From Colwellia sp. Arc7-D (GTDB lineage: Bacteria; Pseudomonadota; Gammaproteobacteria; Enterobacterales; Alteromonadaceae), in assembly GCF_003061515.1 (NCBI RefSeq), contig NZ_CP028924.1:3410001-3474000 (forward strand): a stretch of 64,000 nucleotides of DNA, read 5' to 3'. Position 1 is the stretch's first letter, and each line of letters opens with the position of its first letter. Below the pieces are notes generated by a model, which worked only from the letters and a program-made list of their open reading frames with translations, made no database searches and had not been told where the DNA came from. This document shows, one piece after another, positions 9,316 through 19,011 of this stretch. Position numbers and translations under genes: made by a program.

Positions 9316-11262
9316 ATGAATATATTCTTAAAATCCTTCGCTATCATTATGTTAATCATTGTTCTATTAATTGTCGTTGCCACACAATTAATATCAACCG
9401 AGGACATAGTTAACCAAGTAAGTACTAACGTTGAACAGTCAACAGGCAGAGTGTTAACCGTTAATGGTGAACAAAGTTTAAGTGTATTTCCTTCGCTAAC
9501 TTTAGTGTTAAACGATGTGCAATTTTCAAATGTAGCAGGTGGCTCTAAACCAAATATGGCTAGCATTAACGAATTACTGATCCATATCCCTTGGTTTTCA
9601 GTGTTTTCTGGTGAATTAGCCATTGAAAAATTTGTTATTAATGATCCCGATATTCTATTAGAAAAAAATGCTGATGGTTCAGTTAATTGGCAGTTTTCAA
9701 CCTTGGCTAATACAAGCGGTGACGCTGAAAACGATACAACAAAATCACCGACTAATGATAAGTCCGTTACTTTGCCTGACGGTTTTGATATTAGTCTGGG
9801 TCAAGTAGAAATTAATGGTGGCAAGCTCACCTTTATTGATCATCAAAGTATAGAAACAAAAATAATTGATCAGCTAGATTTAGCCATAACTATGCCGTCT
9901 TTAAGACAAGCCTTAAACTTGTCAGGCAGTTTAAGGTACATGGCGCAAACCCTTGAGCTTGAATCAATTATAACCTCGCCGGCAAAAGCCATTAATAACC
10001 AACCTTTCACCGTCGAGTTGAACTTAACATCGGCGTTAGTAAAATTAAATTATCAAGGTGAAGTGGTACAACAAGGCGAAGAGTTAAATGGTAAATTATC
10101 ACTTTCAGGAGATTCGGTTAAAGCGTTATTAAACTGGCAGAATATTGCTTTGGTTGCTAAAGATGAAGCTTTTAACAAATTCTCCTTGAGTACCAATATG
10201 GGCTTTGTTAACAATAAACTCACCCTTAATAAATTAATAGTGAGTTTAGACGAATTAGAGTTTAAAGGCTCTACTGCAATTACCTTATCTGAGCCGCTTA
10301 ACATTTCGAGTAATATCGACTTGGGCATACTCGATCTTAACCCTTATTTACCTGAACCTAGCTCAGAAACTGAAACAACATCAACGGATGACCAAGCTAG
10401 CCAGCCAATAGTCTGGGATAATACCGAGCTTGATTTATCCGTATTAAGGTCACTAAATGCCAATATTTCAATTAAGTCCAGTCAGCTATTGATCAGAGAT
10501 ATTAAGCTTGGTAAAAATGAGCTCGCCTTGGTGTTAAACAAAGGTGTGGCTGATGTGCAGTTAAAAAGCTTTCAGGGTTATGAAGGCAATGGCAGTGGCG
10601 TTATTAAACTTAACGCCAATAAAAAACCTTATCAAATAAACACTAAATTTGATTTAGCCAATATTAATGCTGAGCCGTTACTTACCGATGCGGCTGGCTT
10701 TGACAAACTTATCGGCAAAGGACAATTAGCTTGGGATCTTTCAACCCAAGGTATAAGCCAACGTGAATTTATTAAACAACTTAATGGTCACCTAGATATT
10801 AGTTTTATCGATGGTGCTGTTAAAGGGGTAAATCTAGCGGCTATTGCCAAGAGCGCTAGCAATATTATGCAAGGTAACTTATCTGCAGTTAGTTTAGACA
10901 GTGATTTTAGTAACGCAGATAAAACAGATTTTGCAGCCCTAACGGGTAAATTTACACTAACTAATGGTGTTGCTACTACTGATAACCTATCTTTGAATAA
11001 CCCTTTTATCAGAATATCAGGGACTGGTGATATAAATTTACCTGAAACAAAAGTTAATCTGCAAATTAAATCAAAAGTAGTCGCGTCAACTCAAGGGCAA
11101 GCAGCAGAAGCCACTGATTCAGGTATTGTTATACCGATAAAAATCACTGGGCCATTTCATGATATTAAAATACGTCCTGATGTGAGCTCAGGAGCTAAAG
11201 ATAAACTAAAAGACAAGGTAAAAGATAAAGTTAAAGATAAACTAAAAGGACTGTTCGGATAA
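9316..11262 (+). CDS. AsmA family protein
   Basis: The 648-residue protein has an N-terminal membrane anchor (about residues 5-25, FAIIMLIIVLLIVVATQLI). It then shows the long beta-rich AsmA architecture: the early LTVNGEQSLSVFPSLTLVLNDVQFSN element and the C-terminal AsmA_2-like GHLDISFIDGAVKGVNLA segment. AsmA-like proteins span the periplasm and are implicated in phospholipid delivery to the outer membrane. The last 20 residues are a run of KDKLKDKVKDKVKDKLK charged repeats before GLFG, probably an amphipathic helix. A 12-bp perfect hairpin follows the stop. Confidence 0.9.
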   Translation: MNIFLKSFAIIMLIIVLLIVVATQLISTEDIVNQVSTNVEQSTGRVLTVNGEQSLSVFPSLTLVLNDVQFSNVAGGSKPNMASINELLIHIPWFSVFSGELAIEKFVINDPDILLEKNADGSVNWQFSTLANTSGDAENDTTKSPTNDKSVTLPDGFDISLGQVEINGGKLTFIDHQSIETKIIDQLDLAITMPSLRQALNLSGSLRYMAQTLELESIITSPAKAINNQPFTVELNLTSALVKLNYQGEVVQQGEELNGKLSLSGDSVKALLNWQNIALVAKDEAFNKFSLSTNMGFVNNKLTLNKLIVSLDELEFKGSTAITLSEPLNISSNIDLGILDLNPYLPEPSSETETTSTDDQASQPIVWDNTELDLSVLRSLNANISIKSSQLLIRDIKLGKNELALVLNKGVADVQLKSFQGYEGNGSGVIKLNANKKPYQINTKFDLANINAEPLLTDAAGFDKLIGKGQLAWDLSTQGISQREFIKQLNGHLDISFIDGAVKGVNLAAIAKSASNIMQGNLSAVSLDSDFSNADKTDFAALTGKFTLTNGVATTDNLSLNNPFIRISGTGDINLPETKVNLQIKSKVVASTQGQAAEATDSGIVIPIKITGPFHDIKIRPDVSSGAKDKLKDKVKDKVKDKLKGLFG

Positions 11263-11283
11263 TAAGTTAGCTTGTTAGAAATA

Positions 11284-11316
11284 ATCAGCGATAACTTACG
11301 TTGTGTTATCGCTGAT
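11284..11316 (+). terminator. Strong hairpin after the AsmA-family gene
   Basis: The perfect 12-bp stem ATCAGCGATAAC / GTTATCGCTGAT has a nine-base loop and begins 22 bases after the stop. No T tract follows, so it may be an mRNA 3'-end stabiliser rather than an intrinsic terminator. Confidence 0.55.
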
Positions 11317-11427
11317 CTCCTGTTGCTTAAGACAACTGACAAGTCGCGAACTTTTAAGCTTTTAATGTAGTGGAAATAAATTCACTTAACGTCTGTGATA
11401 TTAGGACTTAACTTGGAAATATTTATA

Positions 11428-12186
11428 ATGAAAAACACTAAAAAACACATTAAACAATACACTAAATACTTTGCCATTGCTCTGTGTTCAATATTGTTTA
11501 TATCACCAGCAACAGCACAAGATAGTTGGTGGGAAAAAGCAAAAAAAATACTCTCAGGAGAAAACACGGTCTCGCAGATAGCGTTAAGTGACGAACAAAT
11601 AGCCAAAGCACTTAAACAGGCATTGTCGGTTGGCTCTGAATCAGTAATACATACCTTACAAAAAAGTGGTGCCTTTGCCGATAATCCAAACTTACATATT
11701 GATTTACCACCAGCTTTAGCAAGCGCAGGGAAAATATTAGATAAAGTCGGTATGGGCCATTGGACTGATGAACTTGAAGCGAAGTTGAATGAGGCGGCAG
11801 AGCAAGCCATTCCAGCCGCAGGTCCGATAATATCAAACGCAATAAATAACTTAACACTAGTCGATATACAATCAATTTATAATGGTGAAAATGACGCTGC
11901 TACGCAATATTTCAAAAAGCAAATGTCAGCACCAATTGCCAACGCAATGGACCCTATAATTAAGCAAAGTCTAGCTGATGTAGGTGCATTGACCCTATAC
12001 GACAATATAATCTCAAAATATCAGTCGCTACCTTTTGTTCCTGATATAAGTAGTGACTTAATTGAGTTAGTTAAAACCCAAGCCTTGTCAGGCATATTTG
12101 AATATTTAGCCAAAGAAGAAGCGGCTATTCGTGAAAATCCAGAAAAAAGAACCACCGAATTACTTAAGAAAGTGTTTTCTAAATAA
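11428..12186 (+). CDS. Exported DUF4197 family protein
   Basis: The start at 11428 (MKNTKKHIKQY) gives a 252-residue protein with a clear signal peptide cleaved after ATAQ. The mature part follows the DUF4197 pattern: DSWWEKAKKIL, the conserved LSDEQIAKALKQALSVGSE, PPALASAGKILDKVGMG, LNEAAEQAIPAAGPI and the C-terminal LTLYDNIISKYQSLPFVPDI. It is probably periplasmic. The function of the family is not established. It lies 165 bases after the AsmA-family gene on the same strand. Confidence 0.9.
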   Translation: MKNTKKHIKQYTKYFAIALCSILFISPATAQDSWWEKAKKILSGENTVSQIALSDEQIAKALKQALSVGSESVIHTLQKSGAFADNPNLHIDLPPALASAGKILDKVGMGHWTDELEAKLNEAAEQAIPAAGPIISNAINNLTLVDIQSIYNGENDAATQYFKKQMSAPIANAMDPIIKQSLADVGALTLYDNIISKYQSLPFVPDISSDLIELVKTQALSGIFEYLAKEEAAIRENPEKRTTELLKKVFSK

Positions 12187-12295
12187 CAATTTTAGAATAT
12201 ATAAATGCTTATCTGAATTAGATATGACTGACTAGGCATGGCTTGCTCGGTATGGTTTACTAGCTATGACTTACTAGAGAAGTAAATAAACTAAA

Positions 12296-12356
12296 AGAAC
12301 CAAGTGAGTATCTAGTTTTAAATTAACTTAGGATACACACCTTGGTTCTATTTTTA
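12296..12356 (+). terminator. Possible terminator after the DUF4197 gene
   Basis: A 9-bp inverted repeat (AGAACCAAG / CTTGGTTCT) has a long 36-base loop and is followed by ATTTTTATT. The loop is longer than usual, so confidence is moderate. Confidence 0.45.
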
Positions 12357-12414
12357 TTAAAAATTATCTTTAGGGATTATATAGATACAAGTAGCTATAA
12401 AATTGCAGATAAAT

Positions 12415-12702
12415 TTACTCACTATACACTGACTTATCAGCCAGCTTGTCAGACTTTTTACCCTGCGCATCAGCGTGAATAATCGGTTGATTTCTAACAC
12501 ACATTAGCGTTTCACTAAACATTTGGCATGAGCCTTTGAATAGGTCATTTTCACCGTTAGTGTATGAACATTGCGCTGACTTTTGCTTGCTTTCACAAGC
12601 TTGCCAAGGCGCAGAATGAGTATGAGAGTCATGAGCGCTGGCAACAAAGCTACTCAGCAGCATTAAACTTGCCGCAATTATTAAAAATTTATTGTGCTTC
12701 AT
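12415..12702 (-). CDS. Small secreted Cys-containing protein, partner of the YHYH protein
   Basis: The 95-residue protein has a signal peptide ending near FVASA and a short His-rich mature N-terminus (HDSHTHS). Four Cys follow in the mature part (ACESKQKSAQC, GSCQMF, LMCVRNQPI), which could form two disulfides. I do not recognise a named family. Its start codon overlaps the stop of the upstream YHYH-domain lipoprotein gene by one base (TAATG), so the two are translationally coupled and probably work together in the envelope. Confidence 0.7.
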   Translation of the reverse strand: MKHNKFLIIAASLMLLSSFVASAHDSHTHSAPWQACESKQKSAQCSYTNGENDLFKGSCQMFSETLMCVRNQPIIHADAQGKKSDKLADKSVYSE

Positions 12703-13700
12703 TATTGTGCTGTCTCACCGCTAAAGCAGCCAATAAATAGGTTTTCACCTGGGCCAGCTGAATGATAATGGTAGCCACGCGCGTCATCGGTATGGCCTCG
12801 ACATGAATCTAAATCATCTTCTTCTGCGTTGTTTTCATCTAACATGCTATGAATGGCGTAACCGTCAAGTGCATAACCAAATGCACCGCCATGGCCGTCA
12901 GGTTCAAATGCTATCGCAGGACAAGTACCTTCTCCGTGATTTGCTCCGTGGTAATGGTAGCCAGCAAATGGGTTAACATGACCCACACAATCGTCAAATG
13001 CGGCAATAGTATAAGCACTCAATATAGCTTCTGTTGGTGCGGCGGCGTCTAAAGTAACACCGTTGAACGCTACGCCAACACTATCTCGCCCAACTTGACC
13101 AGCTTGTGAACGTGCTACAGGTGTTGTTGGAATTAAAAATGTTGACGATATTCCCTCACCTTCAGTATCACTGTAATAGCTAATTTCACATTGCACACAA
13201 AAATTATTGTACTGAGCATCAACATCTGGTCTTGCTGCAGCTTCACAGGCTATTTGCGTATTGGTAATGTTAACTTCACCCGTTTCGGCGTTGTATAACT
13301 GCCAATTGCTATCACCATAAAATAAATCTAAATTCGTAATAAACTCACCCGTTAGATCATATAAAACCCCATCATCAAACCACTTTCCAGCGTTAGCCGC
13401 TTCAGTACTGGTAGTTTCAGGACAAAATGGTCCGAGGGTCGTTCTATCTGATGGAAAACCATTCACGGTAATAGAATAACAAGTAGAGGCTTCACCATTA
13501 GACAAAGTACAAGCAACTTCGGTAACTGAACCCGATGAAGATAAGTCAAACTTTGTGGTATCAACAGGGTAATTACTCGTGTCGTTTACTACTTCAACTT
13601 CAACAGCATCAACGACTTCACTCGCTGAGTTACTACCACCACAACCAGTAAAAATTAGCAGGCTTAACACAGGAAAACCTAAGGTTATTACTTTATTCAT
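12702..13700 (-). CDS. YHYH domain-containing lipoprotein
   Basis: The 332-residue protein has a lipoprotein signal peptide (LLIFTGCGGS; lipid on the Cys after TG). The C-terminal half is the YHYH domain. Two copies of its hallmark are visible, FAGYHYHGANHGEG near residue 250 and ARGYHYHSAGPGEN near residue 310, with DGHGGAFGYALDGYAIH between them. Six Cys in the mature part are probably paired. The clustered His suggest metal binding, but the function is unknown. It is cotranscribed with the small Cys protein downstream. Confidence 0.87.
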   Translation of the reverse strand: MNKVITLGFPVLSLLIFTGCGGSNSASEVVDAVEVEVVNDTSNYPVDTTKFDLSSSGSVTEVACTLSNGEASTCYSITVNGFPSDRTTLGPFCPETTSTEAANAGKWFDDGVLYDLTGEFITNLDLFYGDSNWQLYNAETGEVNITNTQIACEAAARPDVDAQYNNFCVQCEISYYSDTEGEGISSTFLIPTTPVARSQAGQVGRDSVGVAFNGVTLDAAAPTEAILSAYTIAAFDDCVGHVNPFAGYHYHGANHGEGTCPAIAFEPDGHGGAFGYALDGYAIHSMLDENNAEEDDLDSCRGHTDDARGYHYHSAGPGENLFIGCFSGETAQ

Positions 13701-13961
13701 ACTTATACTCTATTTGTTATTTTGATGATGATATAAGTAATGATAAGAAACAAATGTGCAAGAAATGCGTAAGAATTAAGTAAATGTATTATTTTTTTGT
13801 TTGGTTGTATATGCAGCTATGTTTATTGTTATAAACGCAAATTGTAGTGGTTATCAGTAATATGTAGCCGTACACTCAAATTTTGATAAGAATAAGCCAT
13901 ACGACGCTGATACGCTGATAATCCTAGCTTACTCTTTGCTAATTTTAATGATGTTGAAAGA

Positions 13962-16682
13962 TCAGTTTTTCAATAAAAATGTTTTCAACTCAGGAATGCA
14001 TGAGCCACAGTTAGTGCCACATTTTAACTTTTCACCTAAACTTGTTACCGATTTACAATGCCCAGATTTAATTGCTTCTTGTATCGTTTTTTCACCCACC
14101 TGAAAACAAGAACAAATCATGTCACCCACGTCATCTTTGCCATCACTATCAATACCTGACATTAACTCAAAGCGAGTTTTTATTGGTAGTGCTTTATGTA
14201 ATTGCCCTTCAATATATCGGCTATTAAATTTTAGGCTTAAATCAGTGCTTGCAGCAAAAAAACAATGCAGTTGGTTATCGATAAAGCCCGCAATGCGTAA
14301 TACATTCTTTTGATCGTCTTTTAATACCAGCCAGTCATCAATTTTCGGATATAAATTAGCTAAAAAAGTCTCATCGTTACCCAACTCCTGCTTATCAGAC
14401 AATAAATATTTATGCCCTTGCTCAAGCTGAATTTTACTCCAGTAACTGGTTGGACAATTTACCGTTTGTGAAGAAATTAAGTAGCCTGACCATACCGCAT
14501 TAAACGGCTTGATACTAACCGGGCTATGTTTAAATTCAGGCTGTCCGCACAGTTCATCTGTAATCGGGTTCACGAGTGCTGAAACACGCGCAGAAGCTGA
14601 AAAGTTATCGTTCCAATGAATAGGCACAAAAATTTCACCCGTGCGCTGTTCATCTGTAATGTTTACTCTTCCAATATATTCAGCGCCTAAGTTAGCGAGT
14701 ACCGCAAGTTGTTTGTCTGCCAATTGAAAACGCTGTGCGTCATTTGCGTTAACGGCAATGTAAGGCTCGTTTGAATGGGTCATTAATTTAGCGACACGAC
14801 CTGTTCGGTTCATAGTGTGCCATTGGTCACGTATTCGACCCGAATTCATCACCACTTGATGGCTAGCTGGTAATATTTTAGGTAGCTGAGCAATAATTGG
14901 AACAAAATTCGCTTTTTGATTTTTTGTCGCAAAAACACCATCAGTGAATATACGTTTTACCCCGTTTGGGTTCGCCGCATTAATCGGCCACTTAGTCGGT
15001 AAAAAGTTTTCATAATCAGGTGCTGAAATATTGGCTAAGGCTGAAATATCAAAAACGCGATAAATATCATTCTTAGCTCGATTTTCATCATACGGATGAC
15101 TATTTTCAAAGCCAGATAATGCCGCATGCTCTCTAAATATATCGACAGGATGTTGATAATTAAACGCCTCTTTAAAACCCAGTTTGTGTGCAACGTCTGT
15201 AATTATTTGCCAATCATTTTTTGCTTCACCAGGCGCTTTTAACATGCTTTTATGCACAGAAATAGTGCGATCAGAGTTTGTTACAGAGCCATGTTTTTCG
15301 CCCCATGTACTCGCGGGTAAAATTACATCAGCATAATCTAACGTGTCAGTATTTTCATAACATTCACTCACGACTACCATAGGGCATTTTTTTAATGCTC
15401 GCTTAACAAGGTTAGCATTGGGCATGCTGACGACTGGGTTAGTCGCCATGATCCAAATGGCTTTTATCTGCCCTGAATCTACTGCGTCAAATAAATCAAC
15501 TGCCTTTAGACCTTGTTTGCTAGCTATATTGGGGGATTGCCAAAAACGTTTTACTAAGTCTATTTCATTTGGGTTTTCAAAATGTAAATGTGCAGCGAGT
15601 TGAGTTGATAAGCCACCCACTTCGCGCCCTCCCATAGCATTAGGTTGCCCGGTAATTGAGAAAGCAGCTGCGCCTTCTCGCCCTATTTTCCCTGTTGCTA
15701 AATGGCAGTTAATAATCGCGTTGCCTTTATCAACACCCGTTGAAGACTGGTTAATTCCTTGCGAAAAAAATGTTACAACCTTGTCGGTTTGAGCAAATAT
15801 TTGATAACTTTCAAGCAATAGAGAAAGCTCAATATCACAAGCGACTGCTACGGCTGAAATATCTACAAACTGGCTTTTTGCCGTTTGTAAGGTTTGCTCG
15901 AAACCTTGACAATGCTCGGCGATATAATCTTTATCTAACTTGCCTTGCTCGGCTAAGTACATTAACAAACCATTGTAATAATAAGCATCGCTGCCAGGTT
16001 TTATCGCTAAATATAAATCGGCATCTTTAGCTGTAGCGGTTTTACGTGGATCAATCACGACTATTTTGCGTGTTGGGTTTTCTTCCCTTGCTTTAATCAT
16101 GCGCTGATAAACTATAGGGTGTGCGTATGCTGGGTTAGCACCAATAATAAAAATAGCTTCAGCAGCGCTTAAATCATCATAACAACCAGCAACAACATCT
16201 TCGCCAAAAGCTCGTTTGTGAGCAGTGCTTGCCGTTGCCATACATAAGCGAGAGTTAGTATCAACATTAGCTGAGCCAATAAAGCCTTTCATTAGCTTAT
16301 TAGCAACATAATAATCTTCAGTAAGCAGTTGGCCTGATAAATAGAAAGCGACAGAGTCAGGACCATATTGCGCTATTGTATCTTGAAAGTGCTTGGCAAC
16401 CTTAGACGTGGCTTCATCCCAACTAACATTCTCCCCGTTAACGCGAGGACTTAAAATGCGATTTTCTATGCCTTGAGTTTCATGCAAAGAAGAGCCTTTT
16501 ACACATAATCGCCCTAAGTTTGCTGGATGAAGGGCGTTACCTTTTACCGCAATAACTTTATTATTTTCAACGGTGGCTTCAATACCACAACCCACGCCAC
16601 AATATGGGCAATTGGTTTTACTGATGGTTTGGTTACTTATTGAAGCCGGAGCCTGTTTATCGGTAAAAATAATGTTGGTCAT
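13962..16682 (-). CDS. nasA: Assimilatory nitrate reductase, catalytic subunit NasA
   Basis: This molybdopterin (bis-MGD) enzyme reduces nitrate to nitrite in the cytoplasm. At 906 residues it fits assimilatory NasA/NarB-type enzymes carrying an extra C-terminal domain. The N-terminal [4Fe-4S] cluster is at Cys25, Cys28, Cys32 and Cys60 (CPYCGVGC ... GRLCVKG). The Mo-pterin oxidoreductase domain follows to about residue 560 and the molydopterin dinucleotide-binding domain to about residue 700. A BFD-like [2Fe-2S] domain closes the protein (MICSCFQVGEKTI ... CGTNCGSCIPEL). It lies downstream of the flavoprotein gene on the minus strand, in one sigma-54/NtrC unit. No signal peptide is present, as expected for assimilation. 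Confidence 0.96.
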   Translation of the reverse strand: MTNIIFTDKQAPASISNQTISKTNCPYCGVGCGIEATVENNKVIAVKGNALHPANLGRLCVKGSSLHETQGIENRILSPRVNGENVSWDEATSKVAKHFQDTIAQYGPDSVAFYLSGQLLTEDYYVANKLMKGFIGSANVDTNSRLCMATASTAHKRAFGEDVVAGCYDDLSAAEAIFIIGANPAYAHPIVYQRMIKAREENPTRKIVVIDPRKTATAKDADLYLAIKPGSDAYYYNGLLMYLAEQGKLDKDYIAEHCQGFEQTLQTAKSQFVDISAVAVACDIELSLLLESYQIFAQTDKVVTFFSQGINQSSTGVDKGNAIINCHLATGKIGREGAAAFSITGQPNAMGGREVGGLSTQLAAHLHFENPNEIDLVKRFWQSPNIASKQGLKAVDLFDAVDSGQIKAIWIMATNPVVSMPNANLVKRALKKCPMVVVSECYENTDTLDYADVILPASTWGEKHGSVTNSDRTISVHKSMLKAPGEAKNDWQIITDVAHKLGFKEAFNYQHPVDIFREHAALSGFENSHPYDENRAKNDIYRVFDISALANISAPDYENFLPTKWPINAANPNGVKRIFTDGVFATKNQKANFVPIIAQLPKILPASHQVVMNSGRIRDQWHTMNRTGRVAKLMTHSNEPYIAVNANDAQRFQLADKQLAVLANLGAEYIGRVNITDEQRTGEIFVPIHWNDNFSASARVSALVNPITDELCGQPEFKHSPVSIKPFNAVWSGYLISSQTVNCPTSYWSKIQLEQGHKYLLSDKQELGNDETFLANLYPKIDDWLVLKDDQKNVLRIAGFIDNQLHCFFAASTDLSLKFNSRYIEGQLHKALPIKTRFELMSGIDSDGKDDVGDMICSCFQVGEKTIQEAIKSGHCKSVTSLGEKLKCGTNCGSCIPELKTFLLKN

Positions 16683-16843
16683 GAAATTCTCATACTTGAA
16701 CTAACCTTTGTAACGCTTATTTTTCGTTAGCAAAGTGCTAGTTGGTAAAATGTGATAAAAGCTATTTATTGATTTAAAAATCGAGATTGCTATTTTTAAG
16801 CTAAAGCCAAAACTATGCAGATGAGCGTAAAGCCTTAGCATTA

Positions 16844-18211
16844 CTAAGCGATGCAGACTTTCTTCTCATCTTCTGCAATGGTGACAAATTCTTCGCCAAT
16901 TAAGAGCTCTGGTAACATAGGAGTAACGATCACTTTTTGCTGCATTAACGTAAAGTAAGCCATACCAGAACTGACATCGCCAAATAAAACAACACCACTT
17001 ACTTGGCCTTTTTTAACAATAATCTTTCGGTAAATAAGGGCTTTTTTATCTAATAAAGTAAAACATTGGCTATCGTCTGATACTTCAACATCGCCCGCTG
17101 AAAACAACTGAACACCCGACACCTTCAATTTGGTTGGTACAGGTGCGTTTTTAAATGGCTTTTCTACGTTGTTACATAAACGCTCAGCAAGCGTAATACA
17201 TTGCGCCCAAATAGGGTCAACTAAACCAAAAGTGGCTTGGTTATGTTCACAACACTCACCTAAAGCACTAATTGCAGTGTCACTGGTTTGCATATAATCG
17301 TTGACTAATATGGCACGATTGAAGTCGATATTACTGATCTCGGCTAATTCTTTGTTCGGCGTAATACCCGTAGCAATAACGGCCATTTGCGCGCTAATAA
17401 ACTCACCATTGGTTAACGTAACACCAGACAGTTCTTCGGCCTGTTCAGCTGAATTAGCTAAAGGTTGAGTTGTTGAACTTTGCCCCTTTATATTTTCAAA
17501 AGCAGCCACTTCATGGCCTAAAGCAAACTTAATATTCTTTTGTTCCATAATGCTTTGCAACATAACACCTGCAACTTTATCTAACTGTCGGTTAAGCAGC
17601 CATTTATTACGATGGATTAACGTTACTTCCACACCACTCAGCGCTAAGCCATAAGCCGCCTCTAGCCCTAATAAACCACCACCAATCACAACAGCTTGTT
17701 TCGAGCTTGTTCCCGCTTGTTTAGCAAAGGCTTGAATTTTTTCAGTGTCAGCAATATTTCGAAAATTGAAGATACCAGCAATTTCTTGATTTTTAGCTGG
17801 GATTTTAGCAGTACGTGAGCCTGTAGCGATGATGAGTTCGTCGTAATGTATTTGCGTATCAGAGGCTAAATCTACGTACTTTTTTTCTTTATTTATATAT
17901 GTAACAACACAACCACTTAAAAAATTAATATTATGCGCTTTGTACCACGCCAGCGGTTTTTGCATAATACTGTCAATCGTGGCGTCACCGGCTAATACTG
18001 CAGATAACATAATACGATTGTAGCTACCAAAGTGCTCTTTACCGATAACCGTAATTTGATACTTGTGAGGCGTGCGCTTAATTATTTCGTCTAACAACCG
18101 ACCAGTCGCCATACCGTTACCAATGATCACCATTGATGGTTTAATTTGAGTCACCGGTTCAGCATGTTTAGTTATTAACTTATCAGCTGTTGGGATTTCG
18201 GTAATAGCCAT
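16844..18211 (-). CDS. FAD/NAD(P)H electron-transfer subunit of assimilatory nitrate reductase
   Basis: The 455-residue flavoprotein is homologous to the N-terminal half of NirB. The first Rossmann motif is MVIIGNGMATGRLLDEI near residue 28. The second, VVIGGGLLGLEAAYGL, lies near residue 172. The FAD-binding GECCEHNQATFGLVDPIW follows near residue 320. There is no siroheme domain. Such proteins (NasB of Bacillus, NasC of Klebsiella) pass electrons from NAD(P)H to NasA, whose gene follows 161 bases downstream. It is first in the minus-strand unit and starts about 77 bases after the predicted sigma-54 transcription start. Confidence 0.88.
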   Translation of the reverse strand: MAITEIPTADKLITKHAEPVTQIKPSMVIIGNGMATGRLLDEIIKRTPHKYQITVIGKEHFGSYNRIMLSAVLAGDATIDSIMQKPLAWYKAHNINFLSGCVVTYINKEKKYVDLASDTQIHYDELIIATGSRTAKIPAKNQEIAGIFNFRNIADTEKIQAFAKQAGTSSKQAVVIGGGLLGLEAAYGLALSGVEVTLIHRNKWLLNRQLDKVAGVMLQSIMEQKNIKFALGHEVAAFENIKGQSSTTQPLANSAEQAEELSGVTLTNGEFISAQMAVIATGITPNKELAEISNIDFNRAILVNDYMQTSDTAISALGECCEHNQATFGLVDPIWAQCITLAERLCNNVEKPFKNAPVPTKLKVSGVQLFSAGDVEVSDDSQCFTLLDKKALIYRKIIVKKGQVSGVVLFGDVSSGMAYFTLMQQKVIVTPMLPELLIGEEFVTIAEDEKKVCIA

Positions 18212-18297
18212 TTTACTGCTCTCGTATATCTAGTTATATTATTAACGAATATAAATCTGTGACTCAACTCGTTACTTAACGTTATCTATACGGATAA

Positions 18298-18315
18298 CTG
18301 CAGTTAGTGTGCCAT
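18298..18315 (-). promoter_or_regulatory. Sigma-54 promoter of the nitrate reductase unit
   Basis: On the minus strand the sequence is ATGGCACACTAACTGCAG. It has -24 TGGCAC and -12 CTGCA with the exact GG-N10-GC spacing (GG at 18313-18312, GC at 18301-18300). The predicted start is near 18288, 77 bases before the flavoprotein ATG. Confidence 0.8.
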
Positions 18316-18420
18316 GTGACTTTAGGCAAGATATTTACTTTTATTTCATTGTTATCAAAGAATTTAATTGTTAAGTATAATAAAGTGAATGAAAAAAAAC
18401 AGATAGTTTAAAGCAGTGTT

Positions 18421-18437
18421 TGCACCGATATGGTGCT
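18421..18437. promoter_or_regulatory. NtrC binding site (enhancer) for the nitrate reductase unit
   Basis: TGCACCGATATGGTGCT fits the NtrC consensus TGCAC-N7-GTGCA and resembles the classical sites upstream of glnA. Its centre (18429) lies 116.5 bp from the centre of the -24 GG on the minus strand, a normal enhancer distance. Confidence 0.8.
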
Positions 18438-18480
18438 TGCATGCAATATTATATCAACGATGGTACTACTCACTTAACTC

Positions 18481-18516
18481 CTTAATTGAATGCTTAATTG
18501 AATACTTAATTGAATG
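18481..18516. repeat. Three tandem copies of a 12-bp repeat
   Basis: CTTAATTGAATG is repeated three times (the middle copy ends in A) without gaps. A partial copy, CTTAACTC, stands before it. It is intergenic, between the two divergent nas promoters. Confidence 0.85.
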
Positions 18517-18888
18517 CTTGGTCGCTGCTACTTTGAGTATATTATCCTTTACCTTGCAACATGCCGACATGCTGGCATGCTGACATTCATCTTATGTATG
18601 ACTAATTCACGCCTGCTTCCTCTAATTATAAAAAAACTAGTCTTTCATCATTCAAATATCAACCTATATGACGCCAATCAAAATGAGGCGTAAATTCTTA
18701 CATTAAAGCGAGTTTTGCGTGTTTTTTCGCTGAATATAATTAACTTTTTCTTACGAGGTTGATGCGACTTTTTTATAAGTAAATTTATAGCTTTATGTCA
18801 CTGTAGATAAGCTAATTAATTAATCTATTTTCAACTGGCCATGGTGTAAAGTTTTTATACACAGTGCATACGTTTTTTATTACCTTCC

Positions 18889-18926
18889 TGCACTCAATCT
18901 GTGCGTGCACGTTATTGTATCGTGCA
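18889..18926. promoter_or_regulatory. NtrC binding site(s) for narK
   Basis: TGCACTCAATCTGTGCG (18889-18905) has the TGCAC-N7-GTGCR form of an NtrC site. Its centre, 18897, is 116.5 bp upstream of the -24 GG at 19013-19014. A second dyad directly after it, TGCACG ... CGTGCA (18906-18926), has wider spacing and may be an additional weak site or a hairpin. Confidence 0.7.
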
Positions 18927-19011
18927 TAAATAACCAAACCACAACTTAAAACCATTATCAAAAACAAAACAATATCAATTGAAACAACATCATAAAGAAG
19001 AATGCTTTGGG

